Below, one piece after another: positions 8,143 through 15,861 of a DNA stretch of 64,000 bases. Location: the NCBI RefSeq assembly GCF_009649685.1, contig NZ_WJPK01000003.1:205921-269920 (forward strand), written 5' to 3'. Both the position numbers and the translations under genes were made by a program. How positions within the stretch are numbered: position 1 is the stretch's first letter; each line of letters begins with the position of its first letter. The DNA is from Flavobacteriaceae bacterium EG-1. Its GTDB lineage: Bacteria; Bacteroidota; Bacteroidia; Flavobacteriales; Flavobacteriaceae. The notes below the pieces were generated by a model. It saw only the letters and a program-made list of their open reading frames with translations, was not told the DNA's origin and ran no database searches.

Positions 8143-9120
8143 ATGAAAAAATTGAATCTTATATATCTGTTGACATTAACACTAATAGTTTCATGTCAAG
8201 AAAAACCAAGTACCTCAAAAAACAATGAAATATTAACAGTGAAAATTGAAAAAACAATGAATCCAGTAAATTATAAAACAATAAGTATTAATGGTGTAAA
8301 CATAGCTTACAGAGAAGCAGGAGATAGTAAAAATCCTACCCTTGTTCTTCTGCATGGTTTCCCATCATCTTCACACCAATATAGAAAAGTTTTAAATCAG
8401 CTTTCTGACGAATTTCATTTAATAGCACCCGATTACCCTGGTTTTGGGAATAGTGATTTTCCTTCCGCTAATGATTATGAATACACTTTTGACAATATTG
8501 CTAAAACCATAAATTCGTTTTTAGAATTAAAAGGAATCAATCGCTATGCATTAATGATTCAAGATTATGGTGCGCCAATTGGTTTTAGAATAGCTACCGC
8601 ACATCCTGAAAGAGTTACCGCAATAATTAACCAAAATGGAAATGCCTATGAAGAAGGGCTTGGAGAAGCTTGGAAGGGCATTAGAGCTTTTTGGGCTGAT
8701 AGGAATGAAAAAACAGAAAATGCACTATTACCAGCTTTCTCTATAGAAGGTTTAAAATGGCAATACACACATGGAACTAGAAACCCTGAAAAAGTAAACC
8801 CAGACACATGGCATTTAGATTATTTAAGATTATCCAGACCCAATGCACATAATGTAAATATTGATTTGTTTTATGATTATCAAAACAATTTAAAATTATA
8901 TCCAAAATGGCAACAATATTTAAGAGATAACCAACCACCTCTATTAATAGTTTGGGGTAAAAACGATGAATTCTTTCCTGAAAGTGGAGCTCTAGCATTT
9001 AAAAGAGATGTAAAAGAAATCGATTTTAATATTTATGACACAGGACACTTTGCTTTGGAAGAAGATGGCGATAAAATTATTACCAAAATGAGAGAATTTA
9101 TGAAGAAAACATTGAAATAG
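8143..9120 (+). CDS. Alpha/beta hydrolase lipoprotein (haloalkane dehalogenase/epoxide hydrolase type)
   Basis: 325 aa with signal peptide and lipobox VSC (Cys18). The core shows the oxyanion motif HGFP (71-74), the nucleophile elbow MIQDYGAP with Asp141 as nucleophile, the acid Asp275 (WGKNDEF) and the catalytic His302 (DTGHFALEED). An Asp rather than Ser nucleophile points to the haloalkane dehalogenase or epoxide hydrolase branch. Being a lipoprotein, it probably acts at the cell surface or in the periplasm. Last gene of the TetR-controlled cassette K7. The spacer starts three bases after the stop. Confidence 0.88.
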   Translation: MKKLNLIYLLTLTLIVSCQEKPSTSKNNEILTVKIEKTMNPVNYKTISINGVNIAYREAGDSKNPTLVLLHGFPSSSHQYRKVLNQLSDEFHLIAPDYPGFGNSDFPSANDYEYTFDNIAKTINSFLELKGINRYALMIQDYGAPIGFRIATAHPERVTAIINQNGNAYEEGLGEAWKGIRAFWADRNEKTENALLPAFSIEGLKWQYTHGTRNPEKVNPDTWHLDYLRLSRPNAHNVNIDLFYDYQNNLKLYPKWQQYLRDNQPPLLIVWGKNDEFFPESGALAFKRDVKEIDFNIYDTGHFALEEDGDKIITKMREFMKKTLK

Positions 9121-9123
9121 CCA

Positions 9124-9260
9124 GTTGCTAACAATGTTTAAAAGTAATAGCGGTTTGGGTGCATGCTCAAACCGCTATTATTATTTAATTGAGTATTTTG
9201 TTATCTGAAAAGTAAGTACTTATTAATCCGGTACTACTCTTATACTAACCGTTAGCAAAT
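9124..9260 (+). repeat. attC-like spacer S8 (137 bp)
   Basis: Opens with GTTGCTAAC (9124-9132; 8/9 complementary to 7030-7038), then ATGTTTAAAAGTAATAG, which pairs imperfectly with the closing CTACTCTTATACTAACC. An internal hairpin with AATAGCGGTTTG / CAAACCGCTATT arms lies at about 9147-9180. Closes with ACC-GTTAGCAAAT (9251-9260). Confidence 0.85.
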
Positions 9261-9265
9261 ATTTG

Positions 9266-9745
9266 ATGAGATACAATCTAACTAAACATAAAATATTAAA
9301 AGCTTTAGCTAATAAGCTGACCGCTGGGATGGACGAAAATGGACGAGCGGTAGGAGATATTAAAGTTTCTAAATCTGACATAATATCTCTTGTTGGCAAA
9401 AATAAAAGATTGTACGCTGTAATTATTTCTGAATTGAGAGCTAACAATGAAGTCAAATACTTGGAGGCTTCTGACTCCTATATTATCGAAACTGTTGATG
9501 GACTTAACTCCTTCTCGAATAAAAAATATTTAAATAAAAACTGGGATATAATTTTAAGTTATCTAAAAAATTTCGCGCAAATATTTATTCCTATTGCCTC
9601 GTTAATTGTTGCTATTTTGGCATTGTGGTTAAAATTGAACACTCAAGATACGACCCACAAAAAAGAAATTAAAAAAATTGAATCCAGACTTGAGGTTATT
9701 GAAAAATCTGCACAAAAAAATATTACCACACCCGTAAACCAATAG
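9266..9745 (+). CDS. Unknown protein: helix-rich N-terminus, one membrane helix, C-terminal coiled coil
   Basis: 159 aa from the ATG at 9266 (a TTG lies one codon earlier). Residues 1-75 look like a small winged-helix-type domain (helices LTKHKILKALANKLT and KSDIISLVGKNKRLYAVIISELRANN followed by a short hairpin). Residues ~100-122 (QIFIPIASLIVAILALWLKL) form one membrane helix, and the basic tail is predicted to be coiled coil. I do not recognise the family. It shares cassette K8 with the small gene at 9813. Confidence 0.6.
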   Translation: MRYNLTKHKILKALANKLTAGMDENGRAVGDIKVSKSDIISLVGKNKRLYAVIISELRANNEVKYLEASDSYIIETVDGLNSFSNKKYLNKNWDIILSYLKNFAQIFIPIASLIVAILALWLKLNTQDTTHKKEIKKIESRLEVIEKSAQKNITTPVNQ

Positions 9746-9812
9746 ATGGACACTATAATTTCAAAATAAAACCAATATTATTATTTAGTTTAATCAATTA
9801 CCAAAATAAGAT

Positions 9813-10073
9813 ATGAACGATATAAATAATGCATTACTTAATCATATTATAACTAAACAAGTGTCTCAAGACATTAAACTAGATTTTATTTTAAGGTATT
9901 TCTCTGAAAAGGATAATATTAATTTTGAGGAATTAGACAAAAGAATCGAAGAAAAAACAAAAGAAGCTCTCATAGATAGCTGGCAACAAGTAAGCGACAT
10001 TATGGACAAAGTTGAGGAATATAGAAAAAATAATAGCCCCTTAGATGGTCCACTTTCAGATTCCGATAGATAA
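9813..10073 (+). CDS. Small hypothetical protein, second gene of cassette K8
   Basis: 86 aa, mostly helical and charged (NFEELDKRIEEKTKEALIDSWQQVSDIMDKVEEYRKN), no signal or membrane segment. It starts 67 bp after the preceding gene, in the same cassette. The length and long amphipathic helices suggest a protein-protein partner of the membrane protein at 9266, but nothing in the sequence proves it. Confidence 0.55.
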   Translation: MNDINNALLNHIITKQVSQDIKLDFILRYFSEKDNINFEELDKRIEEKTKEALIDSWQQVSDIMDKVEEYRKNNSPLDGPLSDSDR

Positions 10074-10096
10074 TACATTAGTTCGGATGTAAAAAC

Positions 10097-10328
10097 ATTT
10101 GCTAACACAACCTATAAACAATACGGGCTTCGGGCTTAAACGAATGGTTTGCGTATTTTTATAATGCCGCTAAATCTTATGGATTTAGCTTTTGAACAAA
10201 CAAAAAATAAAACTAAACAATAAGCTTTAGCTATATCGGCAGACGGAAACAAGCCAGCGCGCCAACTCGCCCACTGCTATCGCAAATGGCGTACCTCCGC
10301 ACTACGCTTATCCAGAACCGTTGTGCTT
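10097..10328 (+). repeat. attC-like spacer S9 (long, 232 bp)
   Basis: Opens with ATTTGCTAAC (10097-10106), exactly complementary (10/10) to its cassette start GTTAGCAAAT (9251-9260). Closes with ACC-GTTGTGCTT (10320-10328). It contains an extra ~95 bp, including the palindrome GCTAAATCTTATGGATTTAGC near 10171-10191. Confidence 0.8.
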
Positions 10329-10350
10329 CATTATCAGTAACCACTAACCA

Positions 10351-10462
10351 ATGATAAAATTCTTTAGATTATCGAAACACAATTTTGCAAAGCAAAATCA
10401 AAGGTCTGTCAGACCTTTGGTAGAGATAGTAGCTGCTTGCGGAAGATTTAAAATCCCAAAAC
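10351..10462 (+). other. DUF6090 5' stub followed by two hairpins
   Basis: 10351-10366 repeats the first codons of the DUF6090 gene at 2056 (ATGATAAAATTCTTTAG), with the same upstream ACTAACCA context as cassette K3. The match then stops. Two tight palindromes follow: ATTTTGCAAAGCAAAAT (10382-10398) and AAAGGTCTGTCAGACCTTT (10400-10418). The intact DUF6090 gene begins about 45 bp later. It reads as a broken first start plus inserted hairpin DNA. Confidence 0.6.
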
Positions 10463-11221
10463 ATGATTAAGTTCTTCAGACACATAAGACAGCGACTACT
10501 CTCTGAAAATAAATTCAGCAAGTATTTACTTTATGCAATCGGGGAAATAGTTCTTGTTGTCATTGGAATTTTAATTGCATTACAAATTAATAACTGGAAT
10601 GAAAATGTAAAAAAACTAGAGCAAGAAAAAATATACTATTGTAAGATTAAAGAGGATTTAGAATCTGACAAAATCAACATCAATAGAAGTCTTGAATCAC
10701 TAAACGAAAGGGTTTTTTCTGCGAAAAGAGCTTTAAATAATCTGTATGATGGTGTAGATGACAAGTCAATTATTTTAGAAGACTATCTATCTGCAATTAG
10801 GTCCATTAAATTTTTACCTAGTAAACTTGCAATTCAAGATATCGTTTCATCGGGAAAACTTGAAAACTTGAAAAATGCTAACTTAAAAGGTGTCATATTA
10901 AAACATTATTCTGATTTGGATGGCGCTTTAAATAGAATTGTTGCAAATAATAAAGATGTAAGTAAATATGTTTATGAATATGATTTATCCGATTTTGGAA
11001 TTCATCAATTATCAACTTATGAGAATGACTTTGGAATCGAACTATTAGACAAAATGCCAAATGTAAATTGGACGAGCGATAAAAACAACTTGATATACAA
11101 GCAATTTCAGGACCATATGTCAATGACTATTATTGTCAGTTCAAGAGAAAAACAATTACTAAATCAAGTATTATTGAGTACAGAAAAATTAATTTCTGAA
11201 CTTGAATACAATTGTGAATAA
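10463..11221 (+). CDS. DUF6090 family membrane-anchored protein (second copy)
   Basis: 252 aa. The N-terminal signature is shared with the protein at 2056 (MIKFFRHIRQRLLSENKFSKYLLYAIGEIVLVVIGILIALQINNWNE), so a basic amphipathic stretch is followed by one membrane helix. The ~200-residue C-terminal part is quite different from the first copy, suggesting separate acquisition rather than recent duplication. Only intact gene of cassette K9. Function unknown. Confidence 0.75.
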   Translation: MIKFFRHIRQRLLSENKFSKYLLYAIGEIVLVVIGILIALQINNWNENVKKLEQEKIYYCKIKEDLESDKININRSLESLNERVFSAKRALNNLYDGVDDKSIILEDYLSAIRSIKFLPSKLAIQDIVSSGKLENLKNANLKGVILKHYSDLDGALNRIVANNKDVSKYVYEYDLSDFGIHQLSTYENDFGIELLDKMPNVNWTSDKNNLIYKQFQDHMSMTIIVSSREKQLLNQVLLSTEKLISELEYNCE

Positions 11222-11229
11222 AATAGCGA

Positions 11230-11352
11230 AAGTACAACAACAGCTTTAGTTCATCACGGCTGAAATTCCTAATCGGAATTTCAAGCCTTTTTGCTAAATT
11301 TATGGTTTCAGCAAAATGATACTCGCGTACCATTCCGTAACTAAACTATAGC
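11230..11352 (+). repeat. attC-like spacer S10 (degenerate 3' end)
   Basis: Opens with AAGTACAAC (11230-11238; 8/9 complementary to 10320-10328, the mismatch being a G-T pair). Apical hairpin at 11258-11287 (GGCTGAAATTCC / GGAATTTCAAGCC). The closing GTT box is not recognisable; CTAAACTATAGC near 11341-11352 is where it should be. Confidence 0.65.
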
Positions 11353-11424
11353 TAAAAAAAGAAACGGATATTAAAAACGGGAAAGCCGAAAACCGACCAC
11401 AGCAGGCACTAAAAAACCAGAATT

Positions 11425-11943
11425 ATGATAATTACAACCAACAGACTGACTTTACTCGCAACACTTTTTGTATTAACTTTTGGATTCCAAAGTTGCGAAC
11501 AAAAACAAAAGGAAGAAACGAAAGAAGTTGAAAAAGAAGTAGTTGTTGAATCTGAAAAACCTGAGTATTTTCTTTTACGCCCAGAATTAGAAAAAGCATA
11601 CGGATATTCGCACGCTGTGAAAATTGGGAATAACATTAAAATTTCTGGAGCTGTGAGTATGGACGATGAAGGAAATCCAATTGCAGTTGACGATATTGAA
11701 CAGCAGATGAAAAACTGTTATGCTGATTTGGAAAAAATATTAAAACACTTTGGTTGCACATTTGAAGATGTGGTAAAAGAGGACATTTTCACAACTGATA
11801 TGGCACAAATGCTGGAAAAATCAGCATATCGAGCTGAAATTTATAAAAATGGATTTCCGACTGGTTCTTGGCTTGAAGTAAAAGGATTAGCATTACCTGA
11901 ATTTATGGTTGAAATTGAACTTGAAGTACATAAATCGGAATAA
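11425..11943 (+). CDS. RidA/YjgF-like lipoprotein lacking the catalytic arginine
   Basis: 172 aa. The signal peptide ends at FQSC (Cys24) and is followed by a Lys/Glu-rich linker (~25-48), then a full RidA-fold domain (YGYSHAVKIGNNIKISGAVSMDDEG ... VEIELEVH). In RidA enamine deaminases the conserved Arg sits in a PARS/PART motif; here that stretch is PTGSWLEV, so the Arg is missing. The protein is therefore probably a non-deaminase Rid subfamily member or a binding protein at the envelope. Sole gene of cassette K10. Confidence 0.85.
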   Translation: MIITTNRLTLLATLFVLTFGFQSCEQKQKEETKEVEKEVVVESEKPEYFLLRPELEKAYGYSHAVKIGNNIKISGAVSMDDEGNPIAVDDIEQQMKNCYADLEKILKHFGCTFEDVVKEDIFTTDMAQMLEKSAYRAEIYKNGFPTGSWLEVKGLALPEFMVEIELEVHKSE

Positions 11944-11950
11944 AAAGTAG

Positions 11951-12142
11951 GAAGCACAACAATGTATAACCACAATTTATTCACTGATTTCTATTTTGTT
12001 TAAGGTGTTCATCAGTCGCTGCCCGCTAGTCGGCGGATTCGACTATGTCCGAATCCACTCGGAATTGCTAACGTCTGTACTAAACCGAAAATAATCGCTA
12101 ATTTAACCCATAACTGAGGGTTATACGAGACCGTTGTAAACA
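11951..12142 (+). repeat. attC-like spacer S11 (192 bp)
   Basis: Opens with GAAGCACAAC (11951-11960) and the inner box AATGTATAA. Closes with ACC-GTTGTAAACA (12133-12142). No matching GTTGTGCTTC is found at the start of the RidA cassette, because S10 has lost its closing box. Confidence 0.7.
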
Positions 12143-12145
12143 ATT

Positions 12146-12625
12146 ATGAAAACACTATTGATATTAATTGGATTTAACTTAATACTTGGTACGGGTTTAA
12201 AACCTTTTTGCAAATGTGATAAACATGACTCTCTTCAGTCGGAAATTGAGCAATCCGATTTGGTAATGATTGGCGATGTATTAGGGAAATCTGTGATATC
12301 AAAAAACGTGAGAGACGAAAATGGTAAAAAGCAAAATTTACGTCTAACACAGTACCAAATAAAAGTATATAAGTCATACAAAGGCATTAAAAGGGACAAA
12401 ATCATTTTTCTGTTAACAATGACGGATATGGCCTCATGCGGGTTAAAACTTGAAACTAATCACCGCTATACCATTTTCGGAAACAAGGGGACCTTTCTTT
12501 CATCGGACTTGGAAAAACTTCTTAGCGATTCCGAAAAGCGTTCATATTGGAGCAGTTCATGTTCCAGAACGATGTTGTACAAAAGTGAGATTGAAGAGCA
12601 GATAAAACCAGAGCTGCAGAAATAA
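12146..12625 (+). CDS. TIMP/NTR-like secreted protein (complete copy)
   Basis: 159 aa. The signal peptide is followed by C22-K-C24, then an SDLVMIGDV strand, KVYKSYKG, SCG (Cys98) and SSCSRT (Cys139). This spacing of an early CxC, a mid SCG and a late CSRT is that of bacterial tissue-inhibitor-of-metalloproteinase-like (NTR fold) proteins, which are exported and disulfide-bonded. Whether it inhibits a protease is not known. It fills cassette K11 (from 12133); the left-edge copy at 1-237 is nearly identical. Confidence 0.75.
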   Translation: MKTLLILIGFNLILGTGLKPFCKCDKHDSLQSEIEQSDLVMIGDVLGKSVISKNVRDENGKKQNLRLTQYQIKVYKSYKGIKRDKIIFLLTMTDMASCGLKLETNHRYTIFGNKGTFLSSDLEKLLSDSEKRSYWSSSCSRTMLYKSEIEEQIKPELQK

Positions 12626-12628
12626 AAC

Positions 12629-12766
12629 TGTTTACAACAAAGTCTAAAATTCCATTTCTTGCGGATTTCCTTGCAGGAAATCCGAGCAAAAAGCTAACTT
12701 CGGGGCTAGGCGGAATAATACTGCGGACAAATCACCATAACGAACCTTAGCCCAACTATTATGTGC
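12629..12766 (+). repeat. attC-like spacer S12 (138 bp)
   Basis: Opens with TGTTTACAAC (12629-12638), 10/10 complementary to its cassette start GTTGTAAACA (12133-12142). Apical hairpin GCGGATTTCC / GGAAATCCGAGC at 12661-12687. The closing box is degenerate (CCCAACTATTATGTGC, 12751-12766). Confidence 0.8.
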
Positions 12767-12788
12767 AAGTTTAAAAAACGTATTAATT

Positions 12789-13391
12789 ATGATTATTGAA
12801 CACTTTGGAAAAACACCAAATATTGACCAATCCGCTTATGTCGCTCCGAATGCTACAATTTGTGGGGATGTAACAATCGGAAAAAACACTAGAATAATGT
12901 TCGGAGCCCAAATAATAGCTGAAAACAGTCCGATTATAATTGGTGATAACTGTATAATTTTAGAAAATGCAGTAATTCGTGGAACTCAAAACTTGCCAGT
13001 AAAAATTGGCAACAATTGTTTAGTTGGACCAAATTCGCATCTTGCAGGCTGTACCATTGAAGACAACGTGTTTTTAGCAACTGGAGTTTCTATTTTTCAT
13101 GGAGCAATTATAAAGAAAGGGGCGGAAATTAGGATTAACGGAGTGGTACACCTAAAAACAGTTTTTCCAGAAGAGGAAACATTACCAATAGGCTGGGTTG
13201 CAGTTGGAAATCCAATGAAAATGTTCCCTCCAGATAAGCATGATGAAATATGGGAATTACAGAAAAAATTTAATTTCCCAAATGTGGTATATGGCATCCA
13301 AGTCAGAGAAAACCTAGATAATACAAATAAAACACTTTGTGAGAAAATGTCGGAGAGATTAAACGAACATAAATTTGACAAAATATTATAA
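12789..13391 (+). CDS. Gamma-carbonic-anhydrase-like left-handed beta-helix protein with altered metal site
   Basis: 200 aa with repeated hexapeptides (NATICGDVTIGKNTRIMFGAQI ... IGDNCIILENAVIRG ... IGNNCLVGPNSHLAGCTIEDNV), then a C-terminal helix, as in the PaaY/YrdA/CaiE group. In gamma carbonic anhydrases the zinc ligands lie in a VGHGAVLHGC-type segment. Here that segment is VGPNSHLAGC, with Pro81 and Ala86 replacing the two His and a displaced His84. Catalysis of CO2 hydration is therefore doubtful. Sole gene of cassette K12. Confidence 0.8.
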   Translation: MIIEHFGKTPNIDQSAYVAPNATICGDVTIGKNTRIMFGAQIIAENSPIIIGDNCIILENAVIRGTQNLPVKIGNNCLVGPNSHLAGCTIEDNVFLATGVSIFHGAIIKKGAEIRINGVVHLKTVFPEEETLPIGWVAVGNPMKMFPPDKHDEIWELQKKFNFPNVVYGIQVRENLDNTNKTLCEKMSERLNEHKFDKIL

Positions 13392-13394
13392 CCA

Positions 13395-13540
13395 AATAGC
13401 CAACACATAGCGATGGCTATAATTCATTGTGGTTTTGTGCACACCAAAATAAAAGTATAAATCAAGCGGTTAGATTTCGGCGGAATAATACTGCGGACAA
13501 ATCACCGTAATGAACCTTATCCGAGACCGTTACTGAAATT
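13395..13540 (+). repeat. attC-like spacer S13 (146 bp)
   Basis: Opens with AATAGCCAAC (13395-13404) and the inner box GCGATGGCTATAATTCATTG. Closes with ACC-GTTACTGAAATT (13529-13540). Own start/end pairing cannot be tested, because the previous closing box is mutated. Confidence 0.65.
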
Positions 13541-13584
13541 TTTGCTAAGAATATAATTTCTCTTTCAAATAAAATATTGAATTA

Positions 13585-14811
13585 ATGACATCTAATCAAC
13601 CAACAGAACCTAAACAAAGAATTGAAATTTTAGACATCCTAAGAGGTTTCGCTTTACTTGGAATCATTTTCATGAACATGGGATTTTTTAGCGGATACGT
13701 TTTTATGCCTTTTGATGAACTTAAACAAATAACTAACTTTCAGTTAGATGAAAAATTATATTCGTTTTTAGGTATCATAGTCTCAGGAAAGTTTTACACC
13801 CTCTTCTCAATTCTTTTTGCTGTTGGGTTCTATATTCAATACGAAAAGAACAAAGAAGATTCTATTAATTTTTTAAAAACATATCGAAGAAGACTATTTT
13901 TTCTGTTATTAATAGGGCTTTTGCACAGTTTAATTTGGTTTGGAGATATTTTACTTACATATTCCATATTTGGTTTTATCCTCATTTTATTCCGGAATGT
14001 CAAGTCAAAAAATCTTATTCTCTGGTCGTTATTTTTTCTGCTATTACCACTTTTAATCGATTTATTTGTCTTGCCATTTTCTGAGACTTTGAGTTCTGCT
14101 AGTCCTGAAGAAACGACTGCCCTTGCACATGTTCAATATCCAGATATGACAGTTGAAGCAGTTATTAATTCATTCCAGAATGGTTCAATTGCAGACATAT
14201 TCTATTTAAACATTCATAATCTTGTCTGGAAATACTTAGGTTATATTCCATCAGGGGGGTATTTTAAGTTTCTTGGAATTTTTCTTCTTGGATACTATCT
14301 AGCCTCAATTCAGTTTTTTACAAAAAAATCAAAATCAACATTATTGTTAATAACCAGTTTAACAGTAGGTGTTTTGGCTACTTTTTCAGCTAAAATAATT
14401 GGTGGAAGTTCTTATATGTTCCCATCAACTCCATTAAATATTCTTTATAAGCTTTTGGTATTAACTGGCCAGATATTTATGTGCATTTTCTATATAACTT
14501 CTATATCTAAAATTGTTCAAACTTCGATAGGAAGAAAAGCATTTAGATATTTAATTCCTATGGGGAGAATGGCTCTGAGTAATTACTTGTTTCAGACAAT
14601 AATCATGATTATTATTTTTTACAATTTTGGATTTAATTTAATTGGTAAAATTGGTTTATTACATACATCAGGTATTGCTATTCTTATTTTAGTTATGCAA
14701 ATTATTCTTAGCCATATCTGGTTAAGACATTTCAAATTTGGCCCCTTAGAATGGATTTGGCGTAGCTTGACTTATAGAAAAAGGATAAATATCCGTTATC
14801 AACATAACTAA
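13585..14811 (+). CDS. DUF418 family multi-pass membrane protein
   Basis: 408 aa with 8-10 hydrophobic helices. The N-terminus RIEILDILRGFALLGIIFMNM is the signature of this family, and the C-terminal part (PMGRMALSNYLFQTIIM ... GPLEWIWRSLTY) matches the DUF418 domain, which resembles acyltransferase-3-like membrane proteins. Substrate unknown. It occupies cassette K13 alone and lies on the + strand like every other cassette gene. Confidence 0.88.
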   Translation: MTSNQPTEPKQRIEILDILRGFALLGIIFMNMGFFSGYVFMPFDELKQITNFQLDEKLYSFLGIIVSGKFYTLFSILFAVGFYIQYEKNKEDSINFLKTYRRRLFFLLLIGLLHSLIWFGDILLTYSIFGFILILFRNVKSKNLILWSLFFLLLPLLIDLFVLPFSETLSSASPEETTALAHVQYPDMTVEAVINSFQNGSIADIFYLNIHNLVWKYLGYIPSGGYFKFLGIFLLGYYLASIQFFTKKSKSTLLLITSLTVGVLATFSAKIIGGSSYMFPSTPLNILYKLLVLTGQIFMCIFYITSISKIVQTSIGRKAFRYLIPMGRMALSNYLFQTIIMIIIFYNFGFNLIGKIGLLHTSGIAILILVMQIILSHIWLRHFKFGPLEWIWRSLTYRKRINIRYQHN

Positions 14812-14830
14812 ACCGATGAAATTAACTTAC

Positions 14831-14962
14831 GGTTAGAATGTATAAAAATAATAGCCGAGATAGCAATAGATTAAAGGGTTTTAACCCCCTTCAACTTTTT
14901 TGTATTTTGAACGGAAAGTGCCTCAAAGTCGGCTACTATTCTTATACTAATCGTTGTGGTTA
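14831..14962 (+). repeat. attC-like spacer S14 (about 132 bp, degenerate 5' end)
   Basis: GGTTAGAATGTATAAAAATAATAGCC (14831 on) matches the inner box of other spacers, but the opening AAC is lost (TAG). It closes with CTATTCTTATACTAATC-GTTGTGGTTA (14953-14962). Confidence 0.65.
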
Positions 14963-14991
14963 ATTAAAAACCCGAACATAATTCAAATAAA

Positions 14992-15861
14992 ATGAAAGAT
15001 ATTGGTTTGAAAATGAATACGACTGGAAGAATCTTTCTATTTATGATATCGTATTTTATTATTGTTGGAATATTCCAATATTTTGGAGCTTTAATTGCGG
15101 GAACTGAGTTCGGAAATTTAGAATATGTAGAAACGTCAACTGAACAATTGCTAATTAGTTTTTTTGATTTAATTGGCACTTTTTTTATTATTTGGCTTTT
15201 TATGAAATTTGTAGATAAAGAGCAGTTTATTGAACTTGGATTTCAGACTAAAAATAGATTGAAAGATTTTATTATTGGAATTATAATTGGCCTAATAATA
15301 ATGACAATAGGCTATTTTCTGCTAATTTACTTTAAAGAAATATTTTTTCTAAAAGTTAATTTTAAATTGGAGGAATTAATAAAATCAATATTACTTTTTA
15401 CGATTGTCGCTATTGTTGAGGAAACTCTTTTTCGTGGTTATATTTTAAAAAACCTAATGAGTTCATTTAATAAATATACAGCACTAATTCTTTCATCAAT
15501 TCTATTTTCTATAATGCACGGGTTGAATCCGAATATTAGCCTATTCTCTTTATTTGATTTATTCTTAGCGGGAATTGTTCTTGGCTTGTCATATATCTAC
15601 ACTAAAAACTTATGGTTTCCTATTGCAATGCATTTAAGCTGGAATTTATTTCAAACACTTCTTGGATTTAATGTTAGTGGTCAAGACACTTATTCAATTA
15701 TTGAATTTAAGACAAATGAAAGTAATTTAATAAATGGCGGAGCTATTGGTTTTGAGGGTTCGTATTTATCAATAATAGCTGAAATTTTAACTATAATCGG
15801 AATTGGAATATATTACAATAGAAAAAAAATAACCACAACACCGTATAAAATTAATTACTAG
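14992..15861 (+). CDS. CPBP family intramembrane metalloprotease
   Basis: 289 aa, about eight hydrophobic helices. The CAAX-protease/bacteriocin-processing motifs are intact: E143-E144-TLF-R148, His176 (IMHG) and H214-LSW-N218. Family members cleave within membranes and in bacteria are linked to bacteriocin self-immunity or protein processing; the target here is unknown. The last codons (TTTPYKINY) lie within spacer S15, whose opening bases TAACCACAAC are coding. Sole gene of cassette K14. Confidence 0.9.
   Translation: MKDIGLKMNTTGRIFLFMISYFIIVGIFQYFGALIAGTEFGNLEYVETSTEQLLISFFDLIGTFFIIWLFMKFVDKEQFIELGFQTKNRLKDFIIGIIIGLIIMTIGYFLLIYFKEIFFLKVNFKLEELIKSILLFTIVAIVEETLFRGYILKNLMSSFNKYTALILSSILFSIMHGLNPNISLFSLFDLFLAGIVLGLSYIYTKNLWFPIAMHLSWNLFQTLLGFNVSGQDTYSIIEFKTNESNLINGGAIGFEGSYLSIIAEILTIIGIGIYYNRKKITTTPYKINY

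Noticed and set aside
9147-9180. Hairpin AGCGGTTTG..CAAACCGCT as a rho-independent terminator
   Set aside because: No U tract follows, and a near-identical hairpin occupies the same place in S7; part of the spacer stem.
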